This document shows positions 1 through 5,114 of a stretch of DNA of 7,929 nt, in pieces (the first letter of the stretch is position 1; each line of letters opens with the position of its first letter). Source of the stretch: an uncultured Novosphingobium sp. (GTDB lineage: Bacteria; Pseudomonadota; Alphaproteobacteria; Sphingomonadales; Sphingomonadaceae); contig CALMBN010000264.1 of NCBI GenBank assembly GCA_937860195.1, positions 1 through 7,929 on the forward strand, in the 5' to 3' direction. Below the pieces are notes generated by a model. The model was not told where the DNA came from. It was given only the letters and a program-made list of their open reading frames with translations, and searched no databases. The translations under genes were made by a program, and so were the position numbers.

Positions 1-744
1 CGCGCCGGCAAGGCCGGGCTCTTCCGCGTCACCGGCACCGAGAAGAAGGCCGGTGACCTCTGGGTGCATTTCGGCCAGACCGAGGCCGGCCCGGTAATTT
101 CGTGCAACCGGCCCAGCGCAGGCCTAAAAATGGACACCGTCGGCCCGCCGCTCCACGGGGTCGAAGTGCGGATCGCCGAGGACGGGGAAATCCTGGTCAG
201 GGGCGAGCTTGTCATGCACGGCTATTGGCGCAATCAGGCCGAAACCGACAAGGCGCTGGTCAATGGCTGGCTCCACACTGGCGACATCGGCCATCTCGAC
301 AGCGCCGGGCGGCTGATGATCACCGACCGCAAGAAGGACATGATCGTCAATGACAAGGGCGACAATATCTCGCCCGCGCGGGTCGAGGGCCTGCTGACGC
401 TCCAGCCGGAGATCGCTCAGGCAATGGTGGTGGGGGATCGCCGGCCCTATGTGGTCGGGCTGATCGTGCCCGATGCCGAATGGGCGCTGGAGTGGGCGCG
501 CGACAACAGTGAAAAGTTTGACCTGAAAGCACTGCAAGATCTGCCCGCGTTCCGCTCGGCGGTGCGCGGCGCGATTGACCGGGTCAATCATGACATGTCG
601 GTGATCGAAAAGGTCCGTCAGTTCACTTTCGCCGACGAGCCGTTCACGATCGACAACGAGGAAATGACCCCCAAGCAATCGATCCGCCGCCACAAGCTGA
701 AGGCCCGCTATGGCGAGCGGCTGGATGGTTTGTACAAGGGGTAA
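1..744 (+). CDS. Long-chain acyl-CoA synthetase (AMP-binding enzyme), C-terminal part
   Basis: This is the 3' end of a gene that begins before the window; the frame is open from base 1 and gives 247 residues. ANL-superfamily adenylating enzymes activate a fatty acid with ATP to an acyl-AMP and transfer it to CoA. Visible motifs, numbered on the fragment, are HFGQTEAGP (23-31, the Y/FGxTE core motif), GWLHTGD (89-95, the ATP-ribose-binding aspartate) and DRKKDMIVNDKGDNISP (109-125, the hinge region and start of the mobile C-terminal domain). LTLQPEIAQAMVVGDRRPY follows and is typical of bacterial long-chain enzymes. The C-terminal motif reads MTPKQSIRR, whereas relatives usually have TPxxKxRR, so the expected lysine position appears to be serine. 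The 21 residues before the FGQTE motif also look unlike the usual stretch there. The GTG at 64 is not a real start because it would remove the adenylation domain. Family confidence is high; the substrate is not determined. Confidence 0.9.
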   Translation, partial: RAGKAGLFRVTGTEKKAGDLWVHFGQTEAGPVISCNRPSAGLKMDTVGPPLHGVEVRIAEDGEILVRGELVMHGYWRNQAETDKALVNGWLHTGDIGHLDSAGRLMITDRKKDMIVNDKGDNISPARVEGLLTLQPEIAQAMVVGDRRPYVVGLIVPDAEWALEWARDNSEKFDLKALQDLPAFRSAVRGAIDRVNHDMSVIEKVRQFTFADEPFTIDNEEMTPKQSIRRHKLKARYGERLDGLYKG

Positions 745-2466
745 TCAACCCCTGCGCATCAGCCAGTTGCGCAAGCGGGCCCAGAGCCCGGGGCCGGGCG
801 GCTCCGCCCAGTCGATAACGCCTTGCCATGCGGCAGCTTCTTCCTCGGCATCTTCGAGATAGCCGATGCCAAAGCACCAGACCGGCCCCTCCGGGAGGGT
901 CATCGGCTCGGGCAGGGCGAGTTCGGTCAGTTCGAGAGGTTCGCGTATCTCGGGAGCCACAGGCTCTATTTCGTCCGCCATGTCGGGGACCGGGAGCGAT
1001 TGCTTGATAAGCGATTCGAGCCGGAGCTCCATCGGCGGGCCGAGCAGGTCGAAACCGGGCGCCGGGGTTGGAACCGAAATCGGCTGAGATGTGGGCGGCG
1101 AGAAATCGAAGGCCCGGTCTTCAGGTTCGAATGGCACCGGCGCATCGATGGTGATGTCGCTTTCCGGCGCGATGTCTGGTGCAGCATCCTGCTGGGACAG
1201 GTCAGCATCAGGCCAAGCAGGCTCTGACATCGCCGAATTGTCGTGGGGCACTTCGGGCTCCGGCGAATCGATGGTGATTTCGACGTCCGGCGCGATGTCT
1301 GGTGCGGCGTCCTGCGGGGACAGGTCAGCTTCGGGCCAATGTGTTTCTGACTTCGCCGAATTGTCATGGGGCACTTCGGGCTCTGGCACATTCAGGTGGT
1401 CTGGTGCGCCGTCCTCGCGCGGGCTGAGCATGTCACGGAAGTCCCATGCATCGCTCGATTTCTTTTTGGCCATCAACGGGCCACCAACCACTGGCGTAAT
1501 CCCCGCTTCGGCAAGGGCTGGTGCTGGCGGCTCGGCGCTGTAGCTGTTGACTGGCGGCATGGCGGGGAGCGCTGCATCGTTTGAGCTTAGCAAATCGGCT
1601 GTTCGAAGCGCCATTTGTTCGGGGCTTTCTTCGAGCACCAGCACCGCTCGCTTGCGCGCGCGCGGAATTCCGGTGACCAGCAAGCTGGAATAGCGTGGGC
1701 CCGGGACCGCCCGGTTAACCTGGGCCTCGTCAACTTCGGCAGCTTCAGCCGCCTTGATCGCGTCCTCGGACATGCCCGAAACCGGTGCGTCGAAATAGGG
1801 ATAAACCCCATTACTGCCGGCCAGCACGCAGAGCGGACGAGGCAAACTGCCCGATTTGATTCGCTCATCTACGGCTTGGAACAGCAAGGCCGAGAGCAGG
1901 CAGGCTCCAAGCGATCCGGCCCGAATTGCCTCTTCATCCGGCGCGTCGCTGGCCAGTAGCTCGGCCTCAAGCGCCGCGAGCGCACCGTGGAGATCGTCGA
2001 CTCCCTCAAGCGCAAGAACTGTGTCGGTCGCCGTGGAATCGCCGGCCCAGGTGCAGCCATGATAGGAATAGCCCTCGAGCAGGTCTTCGCGGCGGCTCTG
2101 AGAAAACGGATAGGATTCGTCCGTGAAGTAGCCAGTCTCAACCATCGGGCTGAGATGGCCGCGCTCATCCGGCCGCAGAACCTCTTCGCCGGGCCAGCCA
2201 AACGCGATCGACAACGCGGTGATTGGCCAGCCAGCGCGGTCGTTGCGTGAAATCGCTTCGCCCAGCTGTTCCCAACCGGTCAGCTTCAGGTCGCCCGCCT
2301 GGACCGAAAGGAACCGCGCAGGCAGGATGCGCCCCTCGCCGGCATAAGGTTCGAGCAGTGCGCGCAGCTTTTTGACCGCCTCGCCTGACCGGCCCTGGCG
2401 CAGCCTGCTTTCGATCGAGCGGCGGAACGCTTCTTCGTTCAATCCGTCGACTGCAATCGTTGTCAC
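745..2466 (-). CDS. Hypothetical 573-residue protein with acidic, proline-rich tandem-repeat region
   Basis: I do not recognise a known family. The start is a GTG preceded by GGGGAAA, a plausible Shine-Dalgarno sequence. The stop codon abuts the stop of the convergent acyl-CoA synthetase gene with no spacing. Residues 1-300 look folded, with helical segments near 10-40 and 155-200, an aromatic and acidic middle (GYFTDESYPFSQSRREDLLEGYSYHGCTW, split here as GYFTDESYPF and SQSRREDLLEGYSYHGCTW), and alternating hydrophobic stretches such as PLCVLAG (211-217) and SLLVTGIPRARKRAVLVLEE (261-280). Residues from about 295 to 525 are rich in Pro, Glu, Asp and Ala, probably disordered, and include two 41-residue repeats (361-401 and 402-442). 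A short lysine-rich motif, MAKKKSSDAWDF, sits at 332-343. The last 45 residues (WCFGIGYLEDAEEEAAAWQ onward, ending in LWARLRNWLMRRG) look ordered and amphipathic. There is no signal peptide or membrane helix, so it is probably cytosolic. It may be a lineage-restricted protein; no function is proposed. Confidence 0.8.
   Translation of the reverse strand: MTTIAVDGLNEEAFRRSIESRLRQGRSGEAVKKLRALLEPYAGEGRILPARFLSVQAGDLKLTGWEQLGEAISRNDRAGWPITALSIAFGWPGEEVLRPDERGHLSPMVETGYFTDESYPFSQSRREDLLEGYSYHGCTWAGDSTATDTVLALEGVDDLHGALAALEAELLASDAPDEEAIRAGSLGACLLSALLFQAVDERIKSGSLPRPLCVLAGSNGVYPYFDAPVSGMSEDAIKAAEAAEVDEAQVNRAVPGPRYSSLLVTGIPRARKRAVLVLEESPEQMALRTADLLSSNDAALPAMPPVNSYSAEPPAPALAEAGITPVVGGPLMAKKKSSDAWDFRDMLSPREDGAPDHLNVPEPEVPHDNSAKSETHWPEADLSPQDAAPDIAPDVEITIDSPEPEVPHDNSAMSEPAWPDADLSQQDAAPDIAPESDITIDAPVPFEPEDRAFDFSPPTSQPISVPTPAPGFDLLGPPMELRLESLIKQSLPVPDMADEIEPVAPEIREPLELTELALPEPMTLPEGPVWCFGIGYLEDAEEEAAAWQGVIDWAEPPGPGLWARLRNWLMRRG
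1142..1387 (-). repeat. Two-copy 123-bp in-frame tandem repeat
   Basis: Units at 1142-1264 and 1265-1387 are directly adjacent and match at about 105 of 123 bases by hand alignment. The period of 123 is exactly 41 codons, so the reading frame is kept. The two encoded units share 32 of 41 residues, including PEPEVPHDNSA, ADLS and QDAAPDIAP. Several differences fall in Thr/Pro, His/Ala and Val/Ser positions rather than silent ones, so the duplication is not brand new. It lies in the acidic, probably disordered part of the 573-residue protein. Confidence 0.9.
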
Positions 2467-2474
2467 ACCCGTTT

Positions 2475-2492
2475 CCCCGGAATTGCCTGGGG
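2475..2492 (-). promoter_or_regulatory. Possible hairpin covering the ribosome binding site of the 573-residue gene
   Basis: On the minus strand, CCCC plus GG upstream can pair with CC plus GGGG just before the GTG start (arms 2475-2480 and 2486-2492, one bulged base). The GGGG is part of the only good Shine-Dalgarno candidate for this gene. The stem is short, so this is a suggestion only. Confidence 0.25.
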
Positions 2493-2565
2493 CGAAAATA
2501 GGCTTGTAATGGTTGACGTGGAGTTACCGCCCGGCGAATTCGTGCGAAAGCGCTGGATCCGGCGC

Positions 2566-2621
2566 TGAACAAGAAAAGGGCCGGAGCCGACGGTGGTCCA
2601 CACCCATCGGCACCAGCCCTT
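2566..2621 (-). terminator. Rho-independent terminator after the small lipoprotein gene
   Basis: On the minus strand the arms 2621-2607 and 2590-2576 form a 15-bp stem with two imperfect positions, closing on AAGGGC/GCCCTT and enclosing a 16-nt loop. The stem is followed on the minus strand by TTTTCTTGTT. It lies about 30 bases past the lipoprotein stop codon and is the only strong intrinsic terminator I can see in the window. It would separate the lipoprotein transcript from the following 573-residue gene. Confidence 0.75.
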
Positions 2622-2630
2622 GTCCGGATA

Positions 2631-2648
2631 ACTTCGCAAATGCGAAGT
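2631..2648 (-). repeat. Perfect inverted repeat directly after the lipoprotein stop codon
   Basis: ACTTCGCA-AA-TGCGAAGT is a perfect 8-bp-arm palindrome located two bases beyond the lipoprotein stop. In RNA it would fold with a small loop (AAAT or similar). No T-run follows, so it is not an intrinsic terminator by itself. It could stabilise the 3' end of the transcript ahead of the real terminator at 2566-2621. Confidence 0.45.
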
Positions 2649-2650
2649 GA

Positions 2651-2836
2651 TTACATCTTCGGAGCTTCGCTCGAAGCGTCGGTCGCAGCAGTCGCGTCTT
2701 CCGAAGCAGCAGCCGAAGGATCGGCAGCAGTGGTTTCTTCGGTGGCCGGAGCAGCAGCTTCTTCAGTCTTTCCGCCGCAAGCGGCAACGGCAATCGAGCC
2801 AGCCGCGATGGCGGCGAACAGAGCAATCTTCTTCAT
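2651..2836 (-). CDS. Small lipoprotein, 61 residues
   Basis: This is a very short exported lipoprotein. The N-terminus MKKIALFAAIAAGSIAVAAC has two lysines, a hydrophobic helix and a lipobox V17-A18-A19-C20, so signal peptidase II would cleave before Cys20 and the cysteine would be lipidated. The mature part is only about 42 residues, is almost entirely Ala, Glu, Thr, Ser, Asp and Pro, and is probably unstructured. AAGGGG lies eight bases before the ATG on the minus strand, which supports the start. The gene stands alone: 112 bp separate it from the upstream 175-residue gene and a strong terminator follows it. Such small Ala/Glu-rich envelope lipoproteins are common in sphingomonads, but I know of no function for this one. 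The low-complexity sequence makes homology searches unreliable. Confidence 0.85.
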   Translation of the reverse strand: MKKIALFAAIAAGSIAVAACGGKTEEAAAPATEETTAADPSAAASEDATAATDASSEAPKM

Positions 2837-2948
2837 CTGGGAATCCCCTTGTGTTAACCCTTGCCCGCCAGAGGCGAGCAGCGCGGGGTTTGCCCGTTAA
2901 ATTGACGCTTGTCGATTCGGAAAATCGCCTGCATTCGAATTGAGCCGA

Positions 2949-3476
2949 TCAAGCCGCCTCTTTTTCGATCCATTCGGGGTAAAAACTAGGCTCGCGGGCA
3001 GACCAGCCGGGTGCGGTTGCCGCCGCTTCGCTGATTGATTGGAGCAGAAACTTGCGCTTTTCCGGGCGGATTTGCGGCAAGGCGGCGGCAGCGCAAAATG
3101 CGCTCGGCAGGAACGGACGGGCATCGGCCCCAAGCAGCCGCTCGTACAGAAACCGGAAGGCTGAAAAACAGGAAATCCGCTCTTGCGCCAGATCGAACGC
3201 AGCAATCCGCATCAGCTTGCCCATAAAGCCTTCAAGCGCTTCGAACCCGGTTTCCTGCGGAACCGATCCGCGCAGAACCTTAAGCTCTTGATAAACCACA
3301 TACTGGCTGCGGATCGAGGCAGTCTCAGCCGCATCGCGTGCCCACAGCTTGAACGCATCCTGCCGCCCCAGCCCGACATCAAGGCTGCGCTTGATATAGC
3401 GCTGCTCGCACGCCGTGAACCCGGCGAATTCGCGCAGTTCGGCGATAGTCAATGATGCGGTTCCGGTGCTCGCCAT
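2949..3476 (-). CDS. Hypothetical helical protein, 175 residues
   Basis: I do not recognise a family. The sequence has no signal peptide and no convincing membrane helix, and is predicted by eye to be mostly alpha-helical. A charged N-terminal stretch (ELREFAGFTACEQRYIKRSL, 13-32) is followed by DAFKLWARDAAETASIRSQY (40-59) and a Phe/Leu-rich centre (MGKLMRIAAFDLAQERISCF, 85-104, then SAFRFLYERLL). The C-terminus is rich in aromatic residues (GWSAREPSFYPEWIEKE). Cysteines at 23, 103 and 128 are not arranged as a metal site. The ATG at 3476 follows GGGGGCAAGACC on the minus strand, a weak ribosome site. Codon use resembles that of the neighbours. The upstream region holds two copies of a dyad at 3493-3539, so the gene is probably under specific transcriptional control. 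Confidence 0.75.
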   Translation of the reverse strand: MASTGTASLTIAELREFAGFTACEQRYIKRSLDVGLGRQDAFKLWARDAAETASIRSQYVVYQELKVLRGSVPQETGFEALEGFMGKLMRIAAFDLAQERISCFSAFRFLYERLLGADARPFLPSAFCAAAALPQIRPEKRKFLLQSISEAAATAPGWSAREPSFYPEWIEKEAA

Positions 3477-3492
3477 GGTCTTGCCCCCAAGT

Positions 3493-3539
3493 TGGTTAGG
3501 ATGGGTTTGACCAGAACTTGGTTAGAAAAATGTTAACCA
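3493..3539. promoter_or_regulatory. Tandem dyad operator upstream of the 175-residue gene
   Basis: Two similar dyads lie 26 bp apart. The distal copy, 3519-3539, is TGGTTA-N9-TAACCA with perfect 6-bp arms. The proximal copy, 3493-3513, is TGGTTA-N9-TGACCA, with one mismatch between its arms. The longer block TTGGTTAG is identical in both copies. They lie 17-63 bp upstream of the ATG at 3476, where a promoter is expected. The distal copy also contains TTAG-N7-TTAACCAT, close to the TTAA-N7-TTAA consensus known for the alphaproteobacterial cell-cycle regulator CtrA. A dimeric repressor is an equally possible reader. The repeat and symmetry are seen directly; the regulator is inference. Confidence 0.55.
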
Positions 3540-3607
3540 TGAAAGCTATCGGCCTGTTACAGCGCGACTGTGTGGAAACACGGGAGTGAAATTGACAACT
3601 TGTTAAG

Positions 3608-4621
3608 TTAGATCAGCCCCGCCAGCGGGCTGGAGGGATCGGCATATCTTCGGGTTGCCATCCGGCCCGAAAGATAGGCGTGACGCCCGGCTTCAACCGC
3701 CAGCTTCATCGCCCGGGCCATCCGGATCGGATCCTTCGCTTCGGCAATCGCGGTGTTCATCAGCACCCCATCGCAGCCCAGTTCCATCGCCACTGCCGCG
3801 TCAGAGGCGGTGCCGACCCCGGCATCGACCAGCACCGGAACGCTTGCGCCTTCGACAATCAGCCGGATCGTCACCCGGTTCTGAATTCCCAGTCCCGACC
3901 CGATCGGTGCACCCAGCGGCATCACCGCGACGGCCCCGGCGCTTTCGAGCTGCTTGGCACCAATCGGATCGTCGGTGCAGTAGACCATCGGCAGGAAGCC
4001 TTCGTTGGCAAGAACTTCGGTGGCTTTCAGCGTTTCGCGCATGTCAGGATAAAGCGTCCGCGCCTCGCCCAGCACTTCCAGTTTGACCAGCTCCCAGCCG
4101 CCCGCCTCACGCGCCAGCCGCAGGGTGCGGATCGCATCATCGGCAGTGAAGCACCCGGCAGTGTTGGGCAGATAAGTGATCGTCTTGGGATCGATGAAAT
4201 CGGTCAGCATCGGGGCAGTGGGATCGGACACGTTGACCCGGCGTACCGCCACAGTGACGATTTCCGCGCCGCTTGCAGCAACCGCCGCTGCGTTTTCGGC
4301 GAAGTCCTTGTACTTGCCGGTGCCAACGATCAGGCGCGACGTGAATGTGCGGCCCGCGACACTCCAGGTATCGATTTCGGTTTCGGCTCCGCTAGCCGCG
4401 ACCGCAGGGCCCTGCCCGCCGCCCACGAAATGAACGATCTCCAACTGATCCCCATCGGCGATTTCAACCCCGCCAAGTGTAGAGCGCGGAACGATTACAC
4501 CGTTGCGCTCCACCGCGACTTTGGCCGGATCAAGCGCAAGGCTGCGAACGAGATCGGCGATCGAACCCGGCGCAGCGCGGCGCGGTTCACCGTTGAGGAT
4601 GAGGGAGATCTGGGCAGTCAT
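3608..4621 (-). CDS. thiSG: Bifunctional sulfur carrier ThiS / thiazole synthase ThiG fusion
   Basis: The 337-residue protein joins two steps of thiamine thiazole synthesis. Residues 1-69 are ThiS, a ubiquitin-fold sulfur carrier, recognisable from [27 protein letters not shown] and the end [10 protein letters not shown]. Residues 82-337 are ThiG, a TIM-barrel enzyme that condenses deoxyxylulose phosphate, dehydroglycine or an equivalent, and sulfur into the thiazole phosphate. ThiG marks include LIVGTGKY (97-104), K180 in VKLEVLG (the expected Schiff-base lysine), [14 protein letters not shown] (234-243), [14 protein letters not shown] and [14 protein letters not shown]. In free-standing ThiS the Gly-Gly is the very C-terminus and carries the thiocarboxylate; here it is followed by a short Gly/Ala linker and ThiG. 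Fusions of this order are known in alphaproteobacteria. The start ATG lies 16 bp after the MerC-like gene, so the two probably share a transcript. No other thi gene is in the window. Confidence 0.96.
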   Translation of the reverse strand: MTAQISLILNGEPRRAAPGSIADLVRSLALDPAKVAVERNGVIVPRSTLGGVEIADGDQLEIVHFVGGGQGPAVAASGAETEIDTWSVAGRTFTSRLIVGTGKYKDFAENAAAVAASGAEIVTVAVRRVNVSDPTAPMLTDFIDPKTITYLPNTAGCFTADDAIRTLRLAREAGGWELVKLEVLGEARTLYPDMRETLKATEVLANEGFLPMVYCTDDPIGAKQLESAGAVAVMPLGAPIGSGLGIQNRVTIRLIVEGASVPVLVDAGVGTASDAAVAMELGCDGVLMNTAIAEAKDPIRMARAMKLAVEAGRHAYLSGRMATRRYADPSSPLAGLI

Positions 4622-4637
4622 GCCCCGCCAATAGCAG

Positions 4638-5021
4638 TCAGTTGCTCAGCCGCAAGTTGTGGATGTGAGCCCAGCCAAGCAACGACACACCCGCAATGGT
4701 CAGCACCGCTTCGGCCGGGCCGTGGCCAAAGACCAGCGCGCCGATCATCAGTCCAAGGCCGGTCCCGCCAAGCTGAAGGGGCCGCAAATCACCGTGCTTG
4801 AGAATGCCGAGGCCAAGCGTAATCGCGCCGACCACAATCGCCAGCGCCAATCCGAACCGGTGGATCGAAGGATCAAGCAAGACTTCTCCGCCGATCCCGA
4901 GCCCCGCAACCAGCAGGATTCCCGCCACGCAATGCAGCGCGCAGAGCCCGGAGACGAGCACGCCCAGCCGGTCCAGCCGGTCGCGAATCAAGACCATCGT
5001 GTCACGCATGCGCCTCGCCAT
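4638..5021 (-). CDS. MerC-family four-helix membrane protein
   Basis: The 127-residue protein has four hydrophobic segments, at roughly 20-42, 55-75, 85-101 and 103-118. The MerC signature is LCALHC (26-31) in the first helix, with Cys27, His30 and Cys31, and the usual end [12 protein letters not shown] (116-127). MerC proteins of mer operons move mercuric ions across the inner membrane, but no mer gene is present here. Chromosomal relatives occur without mer genes, and the Zur-like box at 5024-5040 points to a link with zinc. The start is uncertain. The first ATG (5021) lies only three bases from the box and has no room for a ribosome site, whereas the ATG at 5009 (protein MRDTMVLI..., 123 residues) has GCGAGG just before it and may be the true start. 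The gene is followed by thiSG after 16 bp. Confidence 0.85.
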   Translation of the reverse strand: MARRMRDTMVLIRDRLDRLGVLVSGLCALHCVAGILLVAGLGIGGEVLLDPSIHRFGLALAIVVGAITLGLGILKHGDLRPLQLGGTGLGLMIGALVFGHGPAEAVLTIAGVSLLGWAHIHNLRLSN

Positions 5022-5023
5022 GT

Positions 5024-5040
5024 ATGTTATGGTGTAACAT
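5024..5040. promoter_or_regulatory. Zur-like palindrome in the merC-like/ctaA divergent region
   Basis: ATGTTATGGTGTAACAT has perfect 6-bp arms (ATGTTA and TAACAT) around five bases. It matches the arms of the well-known Zur operator of gammaproteobacteria and many alphaproteobacteria (ATGTTATA...TATAACAT type). It sits immediately upstream of the MerC-like gene and about 75 bp upstream of the ctaA start. In that position a bound repressor would block leftward transcription of the merC-like/thiSG pair. The palindrome is directly seen; assignment to Zur rests on consensus similarity. Confidence 0.6.
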
Positions 5041-5114
5041 TGCGCAAGCCCTGGTCCTGCACTTCGGTGCCAAGTCCCTTGCGCTTTGCGACGGGCCGCA
5101 GCAGAGCGCAGCCC

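Noticed and set aside
776..790. CGGGC-CCAGA-GCCCG hairpin as a terminator for the acyl-CoA synthetase gene.
   Set aside because: It lies inside the coding region of the opposite gene, the stem is only 5 bp, and no T-run follows.
823..1543. Open frames on the plus strand opposite the 573-residue gene, one of them Ser/Gly-rich with visible repeats.
   Set aside because: Their repeats simply mirror the 123-bp duplication of the minus-strand gene, and they have no ribosome site or family match.
2854..2900. TTAACC at 2854-2859 and TTAA at 2897-2900 as CtrA half-sites upstream of the lipoprotein.
   Set aside because: The two are not at the required 7-base spacing and single four- to six-base matches are expected by chance.
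3592..3610. TTGACA on the plus strand followed by AACTT-GTT-AAGTT, as a promoter or thiSG terminator.
   Set aside because: The promoter would point into the end of thiSG with no gene on that strand, and the 5-bp AT-rich dyad is too weak and lacks a T-run for a terminator.
3680..4801. A 373-residue open frame opposite thiSG.
   Set aside because: It is a shadow in GC-rich DNA: the opposite strand encodes a fully conserved ThiS-ThiG, and the translation has the Arg/His/Pro-rich look of a wrong frame.
4638..5021. Mercury resistance operon, because of the MerC-like protein.
   Set aside because: No merR, merT, merP or merA is nearby, and chromosomal MerC-like proteins occur without them.
4659..5114. 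The ctaA frame stays open far upstream and could extend the protein to 500 residues.
   Set aside because: The extension is antisense to the MerC-like gene, is rich in Arg, Gln and Pro without family resemblance, and CtaA homologues begin just before the first membrane helix.
5022..5114. Possible thiamine pyrophosphate riboswitch ahead of the merC-like/thiSG unit.
   Set aside because: I find none of the conserved THI-box segments such as CTGAGA on the minus strand in this stretch.
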